A stretch of DNA of 64,000 bases from Shinisaurus crocodilurus (GCA_021292165.1 CM037880.1:137890564-137954563), one strand, 5' to 3'. Positions 1 through 11,415 are shown, numbered from the stretch's first letter. Translations and numbers: made by a program. The notes: generated by a model from the letters alone, not told the origin.

Positions 1-70
1 CATGAAATCCTTTTTCAGTTTTCATGCCAGAATTAAAGCCTGGAAAAATTTCCCACATTACTAATGAGAA

Positions 71-185
71 TCATTCATTCATTCATTCATTCATTCATTT
101 ATTACATTTCTGTACCATCCAACAGCCAAAGCTCTCTGGGCAGTTTACAAAGATTAAAACCTGAAAAATACAATGTAGTAACACA
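71..185 (-). repeat. LINE 3' tail (L2/CR1-like) ending in a CATT microsatellite
   Basis: A pure CATT tract (71-99) abuts sequence that, read on the minus strand, gives the GTTTAnAnnGCCCAGAGAGCTTnGGCTnTTGGnnGGTA-type 3' end seen again at about 57421-57470 on the plus strand. I read it as the last bases of a 5'-truncated L2/CR1-type LINE whose tail expanded into a microsatellite. No coding part is left. Confidence 0.6.
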
Positions 186-189
186 ATAT

Positions 190-1735
190 GCAAAAACCAT
201 TTACATACCAAAATATTAACAATGCCAAACGGAATGTGAGTGTATTTCTAAGGCTGGGCCTGTACTATTTCATGGCTTCAGGTCAGACACAGGTTAATGT
301 GCAGGCGACCCCCATGGTCTGCAGTATACACTCGAGATCCGTTCTCAAGCTTTTAAGCTATTTTTCTCCTAGTAGGGCTCCATGACTAGAAGTAACTCTA
401 CTCGGTAGAGGATGGGGAGCATTAACCCTTTCCTCCACAGCTGCTACCCTGCCGTAAATGGTTCCTGCACTCTAGTTAGGCTTGAAAAGCCTCCCCTTGG
501 CCTTCTGTTGCTGTGGGGTGGGCATGGGGCAGGGCTGAAGAAAGGGGACATGGGTGTCATCCAGTCAGTGGTCCACCAGCTCTACAACCCTGCTCTACTG
601 GGACAAAAACTGCTTAACAGAACACAATTTCCTGAGCAGGGGAGTGTGGATGGAGCAGAATATAGGCTTCTTGCATCCCTCCCATGTTGCATGTAGATTC
701 TCCTGCCCACCTCCATCTCATTTGGTAAGGATTCACAGACCGGGGCTGGGTTGTGCCACATCACGCCTATAGATCGAAGAACCCCACTGACTGCTGTCGA
801 AATGGGCTCCAAGTGAATCACAGCAGACATTTGCGAAGGATATAACAGACGGCCGTATCGCCAAGCAGAATGGGACATACTAAAATAACCATGGCACCAC
901 ATGGTTACACAAAATAGCCACATGCACAAGCGGCAGGTTTCAAAAGGAGTGCTTTCTACTGTAATGAATAAATGAAATTTAATGAATATTTAACAAGCCA
1001 CCTGCTTAGCTATGGTAATTAAGTAGTTTACTGTATAGGCACTATGGTGCAGCTGGATCATGAAGTGATGCAAAAGGTGACCAGGTAGTGATATTGCAAT
1101 TTGAGTTGTGAATGTGGTGCGTAGTGACAGTGAAACTTGGATTGGGAACCAAAACAGAGCCTGTTTCTGTTTACGGATGGGAGACACTTCAGGAACCTGG
1201 TTTGAGAGCAGGGAGGATTTGCTACCCGCAACATGAACTGACTTGCTCTTGCTGGAGGCCATCACAAGGTCAACATTGTGCCATCAGATCAGTCTGGGTG
1301 GTACAGAGAGATGGCACCCCCAAATGCAACATCCTGGGAATGCAGTATAACTGTTAGGAGCTGGAAGCAACAGTTAGCATAGCAGTGCAGAGACTGGGGC
1401 TTGCTCCAAACAAATTAATTCCAAGTGTTTAAGTACCGGTGATGTTGCTGAAATTCATGCATGCTTAACCTGGTTTGGAATATACATTTGGCCAGTTTGT
1501 AATGTTCAGCTGTATCAGAAAGGGTACAGATAAGCTCTTCTCTGGTTCAGAATGTTGTAATCTTAAGCTGCTGAGCATCGCCCTCCCCTTGGTGTCCTGA
1601 ATGTTGCAATGGCAGCCTTTCAGGCAATAGGCCGCCTGCGAAACTCAGTTCTCTAGGTGTCTGGAGCTGCCAGGGCAAGAACTGGAAACCTTTGGCTGTC
1701 TGTGTGGCTGCCCACGCAGTGAGCTGTCAGCAGCT
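190..1735. other. Unannotated, apparently single-copy DNA
   Basis: I see no coding region, RNA gene or recognisable repeat in this stretch. Open frames of 60-115 codons overlap on both strands without family resemblance, as expected by chance. Confidence 0.5.
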
Positions 1736-1737
1736 GT

Positions 1738-1841
1738 GGTGTAGTGGAGTCAGGGCTCACAGGGATGCAATGCCGGCACTTTTTTATTAGCCAGGATGCT
1801 GACATAATCTGCCACCCCCCTCAGAATTCCCTGTTCCCTCT
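1738..1841 (+). repeat. Dispersed repeat shared with 63112-63217
   Basis: About 105 bp, from the GGGCTCACAGGGATGC block to CCTCAGAATTCCCTGTTCC, recurs in the same orientation at 63112-63217 with modest divergence. In the far copy the similarity stops where an L1 3' end begins. The class is unknown. Confidence 0.6.
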
Positions 1842-1900
1842 GAGCTTAGCTGCAATTCTGACAATAACTAGGGGAAAATGAATTTTCCCAGCAACAATGG

Positions 1901-2090
1901 GTAGTATCCGATATTGCCCATGCACCAGTGGGGCATACCACTAGCACAATGGGAACCTACTGGTTCCCAAAGCAATTGGAAATGTGTGGAAATGCTTGTT
2001 TTTGGCGCGGTGCAGGTCAGTGGAGCTCTCAGAAGGGAGCTCCACGGACCTGTTCCATTCTGGAAATGAGCATTTCTGCTCATTTCCGGG
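1901..2090. repeat. Foldback element, related to 40431-40656
   Basis: Two arms around 1990-2030 and 2035-2075 are imperfect inverted copies that meet at GTGGAGCTCTC / GGGAGCTCCAC. The outer part (TAGTATCC, CACCAGTGGGGC, CACTAGCACAATGGG) matches the reverse complement of the right end of the element at 40431-40656. This looks like a non-autonomous DNA transposon remnant. I see no clear target duplication. Confidence 0.5.
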
Positions 2091-2191
2091 CTTCCTTTTT
2101 GAAGCGCTAATTCCTGTTGTGCTCATGCTCATACCAGTGGCTGTCAGAACTGCAGGGTGGAACATCTTTCTGGCAGTGAAGTATTATTAGG

Positions 2192-2690
2192 CTCTGGAGT
2201 AAGCCAGGTTGGCCATTAATTCTTCCAGTGGACAGGAAAGGCTATGAAGAGCTTCCTGTTGGGCTGGAACCTTGCTTGAGCCACAAGGTCTTCCTGGTTC
2301 TGGTATGCTTCTGTGTGCTCCTCTGTTCTGGCTCCTTGTTGTAGTTCCTTGGCTTTGATTCCCTGGCTCAGCTTCTGGTTCCTGGCCCACCTATGGCTGA
2401 GCCTTGACATGATAGAACCTGAGTCTATCCTAAGAATGTCAGGTGCCCTAAAAACTACATGTCCCAGAACACCTCGAATGAGGTGGCTGGTGGTCTTTGG
2501 AAAAATGCAGAGTACAAATGGGACTCAAGGCCTGCTAAAAGTCAAGTTCACAGATGCATACTTTGCTTTTCATCCAGTGACTGCAGATAATAACATGTTT
2601 TACCTTTTATTTTAAATTACTGTATAACAGAAAAAGAAATAACAAAAAATGTCAGTTCACAATAACATCAGCAAAAATTCAACACTCAAA
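2192..2690. other. Unannotated DNA
   Basis: I see no gene or repeat I can name here. The 100-codon plus-strand frame ending at 2615 shows no family features. Confidence 0.4.
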
Positions 2691-2699
2691 TGTTAAATA

Positions 2700-2983
2700 T
2701 GTGAAGGATCGCCGCCGGTCCTTGCATGCAAAACGGGAGATCCACGGTTTTCACTGACAGCCCTGATCTCACTGCTTGCAATCCCTGGCTTGGGTCGTAA
2801 ACACTGGAATTTAGCACTGAGTCAAAGAGAAACTACATATACTCCACTTAGGGGAAAGTGAAAGGAAGTTTATTGAAGGATTTATCAGTACAAATTGGAA
2901 AGGAGGGAGATAAGGGGAGTGAAACTGACAGAATGGAATACCCTTGTTACACACAGTCAGAACTACAAAAATAGCAACCGAGA
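2700..2983 (-). repeat. Possible LTR fragment interrupted by the hAT insertion
   Basis: On the minus strand there is a TTCAATAAAC-type polyadenylation signal near 2865-2875, followed by about 150 bases reminiscent of an R-U5 segment. The same kind of sequence continues after the hAT element (3921-4300), which suggests one older repeat cut by the insertion. The LTR reading is weak because no TG...CA ends or target duplication could be fixed. Confidence 0.25.
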
Positions 2984-3920
2984 ACCTAAGCCAGTGATGG
3001 CGAACCTTTTTGAGCCCGAGTGCCCAAACTGCAACACAAAACCAACTTATTTATTTCAAAGTGCCAACACTGCAATTAAACCTGAATACCGAAGTTTTAG
3101 TTTTAGAAAAACAACTCATACAGTTGTCCGAACTAATTAACATCTTTTGTATTTAAAGAAAAACACAATAACAGAACTTTCAATGATACAAACAGTTTTT
3201 TGTTGGAAAAAAAATTAACTCAAAAATTATTATAGTACTACATTGTACACATAGCCTGAAGGGAATTTATACAAACTATTTAAATAGTTAGGCACATGTA
3301 TTTTTGGATAAGGGATTCTCAACTTGTAATATGATTATATGCCAGACTGAAATTGTATGGGGCAAGCGTTACTCCGGGTGCTTTCCCTGCTTGTACAGGT
3401 GTTGGATTAATAAAAGTAAAAGTCAACCTGTACTAGGATGAGCAAGATAAACAAGAAAACTAAAACGTGCTTAACACATTTTAAACACTTTATGTCTTGG
3501 ACTGCAAACACTGCATTAGGTAAAAGTTTGCATTGGGCATGCTTTTGCACAATTAATGTGATTTTTGCTATTGCATGCATGCTGATAATTTGTCAAACCT
3601 TGGCTCATACTCCGTTAGTTTGAGAGCAACATATGCAGCACTCAGGTCAACTGTTAGGGCTTTACATCCAAGCCATGCTCTGTGCATCATTCTTCGAAAT
3701 CTTTTGAATGTGATAACAATGTAGAAAAGAATTCTGTAACAGGAATTCTAGAATAAAATCATTCTGTTCCACACTGTGAGAAAGAACAAGATCATTAGTG
3801 TTTTGCAGAAGGGGACAGTCTTTTCGTGATCTGGGGACCAATGGCTCGAGTGCCCACAGAGAGGTCCCTGCGTGCCAGCTGTGGCACCCGTGCCATAGGT
3901 TCACCATCACTGACCTAAGC
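2984..3920. mobile_element. Non-autonomous hAT element (OposCharlie1-like) with 8-bp target duplication
   Basis: The element spans 2992-3912. It starts CAGTGATGGCGAACCTTTTT and ends GGTTCACCATCACTG, giving inverted ends with few mismatches. It is flanked on both sides by the identical octamer ACCTAAGC (2984-2991 and 3913-3920), the target duplication length typical of hAT transposons. The 3' end (GTGCCCACAGAGAGG, GTGGCACCCGTGCC) resembles, from memory, the OposCharlie1 (OC1) family, which is known for patchy spread among tetrapods. At 921 bp without a transposase frame it must have been mobilised in trans. Family assignment needs a repeat-library search; hAT membership is well supported. Confidence 0.85.
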
Positions 3921-4383
3921 TATTCTAAGCTAACAACAGCGAGTCTACCCTAGTCTAAACTAGCAACTGAGAACTTACACCAGCATACCCAGGCGCTCTG
4001 CTTGGGGATTGAATGTCCGGGGTGGCCTGAGCCGACCACCCACTCCATGCTTCGTCGCACCTTGCCTCCAACAAAGCCCAGCAGCCACAGCTGCTTGTAT
4101 ATCACCTCTTCATCCGCCCCTCCCTTCACCAGCCCAGCCCCCTTGCCCAAGCAGGGCAAACTGGTCCTGCCAGGTGGGAAAGTTAAAGAGATTCCAGATA
4201 CCAGATGGTGCATTCCTGGCCATGCTTGGGTTGCTTGGGGAAACCATCAGGTGTACTCGAGAGAACCATTCTGTGCTTGGGGAACTATTTACATTTTGAT
4301 TGTGCTGACTCTACGGCTCTTCCTGGCCCCCTGCTTCTTACCGGGACCTTCCACCCTCAGCCAAGATTATACATCTTTGTGCG

Positions 4384-4408
4384 GTGTGTGTGTGTGTGTG
4401 TGTGTGTG
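4384..4408 (+). repeat. TG dinucleotide tract
   Basis: About 12 TG units directly upstream of the L1-like fragment, followed by a short G-rich run. Confidence 0.9.
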
Positions 4409-4429
4409 GAGGGGGGCGAGGTGCATGCA

Positions 4430-4720
4430 ACATCAGGCTTTTTCTCCACAAAATATATGGATTAATATAGGCAGTCCATATATCTTAATAGGTATCCAAA
4501 TGAGGCTGACGACTGTAGGATATACGTTCAAATGTAGAGAGAGCAATAAGATCTCAGACCATGGAATGATAGGTGGTGGGCATTTATCCTTCCAAGCTTG
4601 CAGTATAAGTCCCTTTGCAGCTAAAAGGACTCTCAAAATCCACTTTTGCTGTCCACTTCCTGCTGTACACCAGATAACAAATTGCTTACATGAAACAGCC
4701 AATACAAACAACAACAAACT
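4430..4720 (-). mobile_element. L1-type LINE ORF2 C-terminal fragment
   Basis: The minus frame at 4433-4717 reads through LLAAKGLILQAWKDKCPPP, then an IPWSE motif and a LSLHLNVYPT segment. A second, independent fragment at 63405-63746 carries the parallel string LLTAKRLILQHWKDKCSLP. This (L/A)TA-R-LI-Q-WK pattern lies near the C-terminus of L1/Tx1-clade ORF2 proteins, after the reverse transcriptase domain. The copy is 5'-truncated and inactive. Clade assignment is from family knowledge. Confidence 0.65.
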
Positions 4721-4721
4721 G

Positions 4722-5745
4722 TTCTGTCAAACACCACAGACAAAACTTTCATGTCACACCTCAAAACACAACACTTTTCAGGGGAGGATGTTCACACATT
4801 CAACCATGATCAATGAGTGACAAGTTATGTGGTGAGTTTTCAAATAATGCTCATGTATGTGTCAATCAGTCCTAAGTCAGGGGTACAGGTCGAAAGTAAG
4901 GACCTTTCCTAAGACTATAGGTATATCTTGCATCCCCATGCTTGGCTTTCTCTCTGGCATCCTTCCTCTTTCCCATTCCCATCCTCACCTCATGTGTTAG
5001 GTAGGACTTCTTTTCTTTAGATAGGGATGATTCATGAGTCACATCAGCATCTGCAAATACAAATGTTCATAGAAATATAGCGGGAACATTAAAATGCATG
5101 TAAATATAATCATGAGCAGATCCATGAGCGACAATGGGATTCCAGATATATGTCTGTTGTCCACAGCAGGTATTTTCCTAGAGATAGCTAGCTGTCCTGT
5201 ACTGCTTGTTTTATATTTTCAAATGTGCATCTGGTGTGCAGGCCTGGCACACAGCTGTGTCTTTAAAATGCAACATGAAAAGTGTCCCAGAGACAGAGTC
5301 ATCTCCCTTTTGCACTAATGCATTCCCTTTCAGTGTTTCTATGATCTTTCTTTCTTTCTTTCTTTTCTTTTCCCCCCCAGTACAAAATAATCTTCCTATT
5401 AGTACAGGAAGCTGGCAGGAGCTAATCTGTAGCAGTTTGATAGCCAACTCATTAAGGAGAAAGCAGGTGTGAGGGGATCTATTCAGTTTCTTTAAAAGTA
5501 CAAAAAAAATTAAAGTTATTGGTTTATGAGTGCTAGCAGATGCAGCCCTGCTTTATACCTTTATCAGAACCAGGGGTGGGGATGGGAAGAGGCCTAAGAG
5601 GAGAGAATGGAACAAGACTTTTCTATTAATTTTAATCTTTTGAGGTACAGTGCATTTATTTTCTCAGTCAGGGTCTTGTGTATGTAATTAAGCTTTTACA
5701 GTTGTATATGGAGTGGGTGTGTTAAACTCATTGTATTGAGTTTGA
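4722..5745. other. Unannotated DNA with a short TTTC tract
   Basis: Mostly non-repetitive AT-rich sequence. A (TTTC)n tract lies at about 5347-5368, followed by a C run. No gene is evident. Confidence 0.5.
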
Positions 5746-5749
5746 ACTA

Positions 5750-6993
5750 CCGTATATACTCAAATATAAGTCTAGTTTTTCAGCACATTTTTTGTGCAGA
5801 AAAATGCCCCCTCGACTTATACCTGGGTCAGCGCCCCCCCAGGACCCCCGCCGCCACCGCAAGGCACCGCCAGGCACCCCCCTCCACCCCCAGGACCCCT
5901 GCCGCCACCCCCAGACACCCCACCCCCACCCCCGTACCTGCATCCGCCGCCGGCGAAGCCCCTCCCCTGCCGAAGCCCCACCGCGCCGAAGCCCCCCCAG
6001 ACACCCCCATGCCACCCCCAGACACCCCACCCCACGCCACCCTACCTGCACCCGCCACCGAAGCCCCGTTGCCGCGGAAAAGCCTCCCTGCCGCCGAAGC
6101 CTCGCTGCCACCGAAGCCCCTCCCCCGCCGAAGCCACGCCACGCCGCAGCTTCTCCAGACACCCCCACGCCACCCCCAAACACCCCCACGCCACCCCCAA
6201 ACACCCCCACGCCAGGGAGCCCCTGCGCGGTGTGGCTGCTCGCTGGGCCAGTGCCTCCAACTGCTTTCTTGAGCCCCGTGGAGGCGAGGTGCGGCCGCTC
6301 GCTCAGCTAGCGCCTTGCGCTGCTGCACCGCCTCCCTGCCCGGAGCAGCTCCGCTTTTCTCTACCTTTGTCAGCGGCGGCTCGCTCTGCTGGCGCCTTGC
6401 GCGCTGCCATGCCGGCTCCTAGGCAGGGAAGCGGCACAGCAGCACGAGGCGCCCGTAGAGCGAGTGGCTGGGCTGCGTCTCCCTGGCAGGGAGACATGTG
6501 GAGCCACTCCGCTGTTCCTCTCCGCTCGCTCTTTAAAATTATTTTCCTCCCCCCCCGTACCTTTACCAGCAGCTGCTCGCTCTGCTGGCGCCTCGCGCGC
6601 TGCCATGCTGCTTCGTTCCCGGGACCCACGTGGAGCTGCTCCGCCATTCCCTACTTTTCTCTTTGTCAGCAGCGGCTTGCTGCGCTGCCGGCACCGTCCT
6701 CGTCACATCCGGCCCCGGAAGTGATGCGTACGGGTGCAGGTACGGGGGTGGGGGGGTGGGGGTGTCTGGGGGTGGCGGCGGGGGTCCTGGGGGGGCTTTG
6801 GCAGTGGCGGGGCTTCGGCGGCGGCGGGTGCAGGTACAGTGGCGGGGGGTGTCTGGGGGTGGCAGTGGGAGTCTCCCCTCATACATTTCCCACCCTAGAC
6901 TTATACTGGGGGCAATAAGTTTTCCCAGTTTTTTGGGGTGAAATTAGGGGCCACGACTTATATTAGGGCCGACCTATACTTGAGTATATACGG
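5750..6993. mobile_element. GC-rich foldback element with terminal inverted repeats
   Basis: The ends read CCGTATATACTCAAATATAAG and, at the other end, CTTGAGTATATACGG. The next bases are also inverted (GACTTATAC-type motifs near 5813 and 6897). Inside, a C-rich left arm (about 5830-6010) is the reverse complement of a G-rich right arm (about 6720-6880), sharing GCAGGTACGGGGGTGGG and GTGTCTGGGGGTGGC blocks. The middle carries about 200-bp direct repeats containing CAGC-GGC-GCTCGCTCTGCTGGCGCC (near 6365 and 6561, with a part at 6662). Long proline- and glycine-rich frames here follow from the low-complexity composition and are not genes. Similar ends occur in a repeat common in lizards; its superfamily is not assigned here. 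Confidence 0.7.
5830..6880. other. CpG-dense core of the foldback element (CpG-island-like)
   Basis: About 1 kb of very GC-rich sequence with frequent CG dinucleotides sits in an otherwise AT-rich, CpG-poor interval, and it coincides with the interior of the transposon-like element. It would probably be called a CpG island by composition. I see no conserved exon or downstream gene that would make it a host promoter. Confidence 0.6.
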
Positions 6994-6994
6994 G

Positions 6995-8372
6995 TATATA
7001 AGAATAGCAATAGTTTATTTTCAGCTATCAGAATCACTACTGTCACTGCACGGCAAGGTGATTGCAGATGTTAGTGCTTATTGTTCCTTTATAGTTTTAT
7101 TCAAAAACTCTCCTTGTAAATCAAGTGTTCTATATTTTATGATCTCCAAAAGTGGTCCAGTGGCTTAATGGACACAAGCAGAGGGCATAAGAGTAAGGGG
7201 CTGCACTGGATATTGTCCAGTTTCAATCTTTCTGGTCCAAAATTTAAATCTTGGTGGGGTAAATATTTTCTCTGTGTGTGAATAGTCGCACACGTAAAGA
7301 GACAGGGGTTTTCCCTGCCTGCTGCTTCTTTCTCCTTTCTGGATTAGTAACACGAGTGTTCTTAGGCCAATCAAAGAGCACATAGAGAATGGGGTGATGT
7401 CATGAGCCTGACTCTATACACCCAATCATATTTAGCCACACAATTACTGAGGACAATTAAAAGTGAACACAGTTCTTACTGGATTAGTCACACAGGTGAT
7501 CCCAGTCAAACCTGGGAGCAGATAATTGTTTCTCTTGGCACTGCAGTCCCCTCCCACTCACCCACCCACTTTCCTCTTCCTGGGTCAATTGCACAGGAGA
7601 TCCCAGCCAGCCAGGGATCACACCATGAATGGTATAAATGAACAATAAAGGCAAGTCAATTCAGTCAAGGGTGTGGTCAAGTAAAGGCAATGTAAATGAA
7701 CTCAGGAACCAGGATGCTTCAGCATAGATTATTTTGTTTTCCTATAATTTCTTTTCCAGGTACAAAATTGTAAGTTTCTATGGATCTCTGGAAATTGTGG
7801 CAAGGCCTGGCATACAGACAAAGTCCATCATTTAGCAACATTCAATTGTATGGAAAGCTAAGTTTTAACAGTATTATGAAAATAGTTAATTTGATGATAA
7901 ACCAAAATATCTCTTGGGGGCTATTAGCTTAGGAAAGCCTGGAGTAGTAGCTGCTTAGTCACTCTAGATTAAAGTTGTGTATTATTCCTATATCATTCCA
8001 CACTGCCTGTATTTATGACTCTAAGAACATAATAACTGGAATGCTGGATAATGAATGAATCCCCCCTGCCCCTGGGTATACAGCAAGAAGAAAGCTACTG
8101 GGAGTTATGGAGAATGATAGACAGACATTAGAAATCCTGTTCCTAGAATACAGAGGTTCCATATTCTATGTTTTTATTACTTATTTTTGAGATAATGTTG
8201 CTGTTTGCCCTGGAGGAAAGAGACACTATTGTTGTTGCTAACTGCAGATTCCCTCCCTAGGCAAGCAGCAGCTGGGGGGGGGGGCAATCTTTATTGGGAC
8301 CATGGTAATAGGGAAAAGGGTTAACCCTCTCTGCCCCCTGCAGTTCCAATCCAGAACACCCCCCATAGCTCT
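6995..8372. other. Unannotated DNA
   Basis: No gene or repeat that I can name. A run of G residues lies at 8274-8284, just before a MITE. Confidence 0.4.
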
Positions 8373-8374
8373 TT

Positions 8375-8480
8375 AAAGGTGCAATCCTATGCAAGTTTAG
8401 ACAGAAAAAAGCTGGCTGGCGAATGCTGGGAGTTGTAGGACTTTTTTTCCTGTCTAAATATGCATAGGATTTAGCCCTAA
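8375..8480. mobile_element. Palindromic MITE, GCAATCCTATGCA family (copy 1)
   Basis: The left end GGTGCAATCCTATGCAAG-TTTAGACAG is mirrored by CTGTCTAAATATGCATAGGATTTAGCCC on the right. The central GCTGGGAGTTGTAGGAC block lacks its left-arm partner, so this copy has an internal deletion. Six copies of this family occur in the window. Confidence 0.75.
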
Positions 8481-8489
8481 AAAAGAAAA

Positions 8490-10075
8490 GGCACAATGGA
8501 GTCCATGCATATAAGGTAAGGTGTAGTTCAGCTCTTGGTTGGTGATGATTGCTGCAGCTAACCTTTCCTTTTCACAACAGATGAGATCCTGTTGAGCATT
8601 TGAAAAGGGCCCATCAGTTCTAGAAACTCACTGTTTCTAAAGAAATGAAAGTGGAAATATTTTGGATTTTGCATATTACAGCAGACTCTACAGAGATTGC
8701 TTGAGAGGATACCCACATTTTTAGAAAAAGATCTTCCCAAGTAACAAGGAGAATTGGAAAGGAAGGCTTATTTTGTTAATCCATCAGACTTCCAATATCT
8801 TTTATTGGGGCTGCAGATCACTGTGCTTTTTTTGTATTGTGAAAAACAGCTAGGAAATGTGTGGAAGTGGACCAACTGCATGGCCAGGCTCTCGTGGGCT
8901 GGAAAGCCACATGTGCACCAACTGAGAACGACTGCAGTCAATACTGAATGAGAACGAAGCAAAACTTGATAGCAAGAGGACGGCAATTGAGACGTGCCAC
9001 AGAAATCAATATTACAGGCTTTGGAAGACTGCATCAAGAAATGCTGCATGCAGAGACTCAGAAGTGCTGCTTGTAGAAATCAATCCTTGAGAGTGGCTTA
9101 TGAAAGACTTTTTACTTCTCGGACAAAAAAGCCTATAAGGGCTCGAATCTTGTAAGGAGACTTGCTGGAGAGATCCCACGCAGAATTCCCCACCAGAGTA
9201 AGTTGGGGATTTTTCAAAGTTGCATTTGTAGAAGTTTGCACTGCAGGTCAGAATCAGGCTCACAGTAGAAGTGGCCATCGCCACGGGTTACCTGTAAAGA
9301 ACTATTCTTGGGTTGTTTTTCCTCGTATGTGAAGCATACTGAAAGTTTCAACACAACCAGTTCCAACTAAGCCTGTACAGATATATCAAAATTCGGCACT
9401 GCAGGAATTGGTGGAGGATCTACACCCCAGCAGGAGCCCACTGGAGCCCCGGGACTTCCTCCTCCTCCTCCTCCTCCTCCTCCTCCTCACCACTGCAACC
9501 TGCTTGTTCACCCGCCTCTCTGCTTTGGTGCGGACAAGAGTGGTGTTGAGAAGGAGGAGCAGGAGATGCTGCCGCCTCCGTGCTCTCTGCCTGCCAAGCA
9601 AATAAGTGGTAGCCATGATGAGAAAGAGGACGAGGAGCAAGAGCAGCTGGTGACAATGGCACTGAGAAGGTAGAACTCACTGAGGGAGGGGGCCCACTGA
9701 GGGTGTCTTGCTCAAGGGCCCTCAAAAACCTGGATGCGGCACTGATCTGGAGCTTACAGAAATTCCTAGAGAAATGAATTCCTAACTTTCAGTAACAAGC
9801 TGGCTCATGTGCCCAGTTCCTTACATTATGGGGAAACACATTTTGGTACCTAGCACCAGTATTACTGCTGTTGACCTGGGACACTGCCCGCTCTCTTTAG
9901 GTGGTGGTAGATGAACGTTAGCTGGAGGATCTAGAAGCAGCAGAAAGGAAACCAGTAGCCTCTTCAGAAGCCAGTCAGCCAAAGAATAATGTTGCAGAGT
10001 GTTTTTAAGAGACTTGTTTTGGAGAAGGCTTGTGTTGCTAGTTCTGCATCCTGCTTTGGTACCTTGATTTTTCAA
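8490..10075. other. Unannotated DNA with a CCT triplet tract
   Basis: Holds a (CCT)n tract at about 9460-9487 whose frames give poly-Leu or poly-Glu translations. No gene structure is visible. Confidence 0.5.
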
Positions 10076-10079
10076 GGCT

Positions 10080-10400
10080 TTATTTATTTATATGCCTAAT
10101 TGTTGCTATGGAAATTCAATATTTAAAGAGGTAATTATTGCTGATCTTGTTGCATGTGTCCATTGCAGATGTCCAGCTGTTAGCTCTTTAGCTCCAGCCT
10201 AGCAGATTAATTACTGCTATTGATTACTTTGAGCTTCTCTCTTCACACCTGCAGTTTGTGTAATTAGCCAGCGGCCTCCTCCGAAAATTAGGAGCCGTTT
10301 CATCTTGGCATTTTGCCATTTCCCAGCCATGTGCTCTGCTCTGATGAACAAAAGCAAATCTGCTTTAAATGGAGATATCTCTGGGCAATGAACTCTTTTG
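10080..10400. promoter_or_regulatory. Candidate conserved non-coding element
   Basis: A non-repetitive 320-bp block without reading frames. It contains GGTAATTATTGC, GATTAATTACTG, GTGTAATTAGCC and GCAAATCTGC-type motifs, which resemble homeodomain and octamer-like binding sites. The texture is unlike the surrounding repeats. The enhancer role is inference only. Confidence 0.35.
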
Positions 10401-10705
10401 CCCCCTTCAAATGATACATAGTTACTATTGATTGCCCCATCTTAGGACATTTCCCCCCTTCTTAGAAAAACATCCTTAACTACCAAATTCCTGAACACTG
10501 AGGGCTGTGGCTATTCCCCACCTGTAAGCATGATCATACCTTTTAATGAATATTATGCTGTTGTTAAGACTAGATCCCCCCCTGTAGTCATTATGGGGAC
10601 TTCCATAAAATGTTGTTCATGACCCAAAGCGTTCATACTTTCAGAATAAAGAAGATTTTGTTGTGTCAGAACGCTGTTGCATGTGACTAGTTGTGTGAGA
10701 GAGTG

Positions 10706-10793
10706 AGTTGTATCCAAAGTTAGTCCTACTTAGAGTAGACCAATTGGAAAGCCTGGGACTTAAATTAGACTAAGATTGGATACAACCCTAATA
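10706..10793. repeat. Short palindromic element (TTGTATCCAA ends)
   Basis: GTTGTATCCAAAGTTAGTCC at the left is mirrored by TTAGACTAAGATTGGATACAACC at the right, with further AGAGTAGACC between. It is a short foldback DNA element of a type frequent in squamates. Confidence 0.6.
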
Positions 10794-10896
10794 ATTTAAG
10801 TTTCCCCGTCAACAAGAAGCATGCATTACATTCAGCACCACTGTGCAATTTCCACTTATATTTAAGAAGAGAGCTTGTCCGGGACATCCTTTGCTT

Positions 10897-11021
10897 CAGC
10901 CTTTCCCAACCTGATGTCCTTAGATGTGGTGTACTGCAATGCCCATTGTCATCTATGCTGGCTGAGGATAATGGGAGTTGTAGTCCAACCCCTCTGAAGA
11001 ACACCAGGCTGGGGAAGGCTG
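10897..11021. mobile_element. hAT-like MITE (CAGCCTTTCCCAACCTG family)
   Basis: Ends are CAGCCTTTCCCAACCTG and CAGGCTGGGGAAGGCTG, inverted copies of one another. The interior holds the GGGAGTTGTAGTCCAAC half-palindrome typical of this group. Related copies follow at 11722, 11862, 25653 and, in part, 23707. Confidence 0.7.
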
Positions 11022-11415
11022 TTTACTTGCTGCTTTCTCCTCTTTTCGCCTTCTGCCACATACTGTAATGAGCTTTGCTATCAGATTTCTGTGAAGAGTA
11101 CAGGCTGCCTTAAGGCAATAGCTGGCCAGAGTCTTCTTGAACTTGTCATGGGAGTGTTAAGTATCCTGGGATATTCAGATACTGTGTTTCTATGGGAGCT
11201 GAATTGTTGGATGATTGCTACTTGATACAGGGAGATGGACCAAGAAGGCTAGGAGATGGTTGGGGAAGATGTTCCCTCTTTATTCTGCCCATTAACCAAG
11301 GGCCCAAGGGGAGGAGACACAAGCTAGCTCTGATCAGTAGGCTGCAGTTAAGCATTTTTGGTGGCTGCTTCCTCTGGGATCTGACACAGAGCAGTGGATC
11401 TGGCTGGCTTGTGGG

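Noticed and set aside
71..99. CRISPR-like or other spaced repeat array
   Set aside because: All short tandem units here are uninterrupted microsatellites, with no unique spacers; the genome is vertebrate.
4002..4820. 272-codon plus-strand frame
   Set aside because: It crosses LTR-like sequence, a TG tract and the antisense of an L1 fragment, so it has no consistent origin. It shows no domain.
5794..6918. A 374-codon open frame rich in proline and alanine
   Set aside because: It lies inside the GC-rich foldback element. Stops are rare there because of base composition, long frames exist in several phases on both strands, and the translation is low complexity without a domain.
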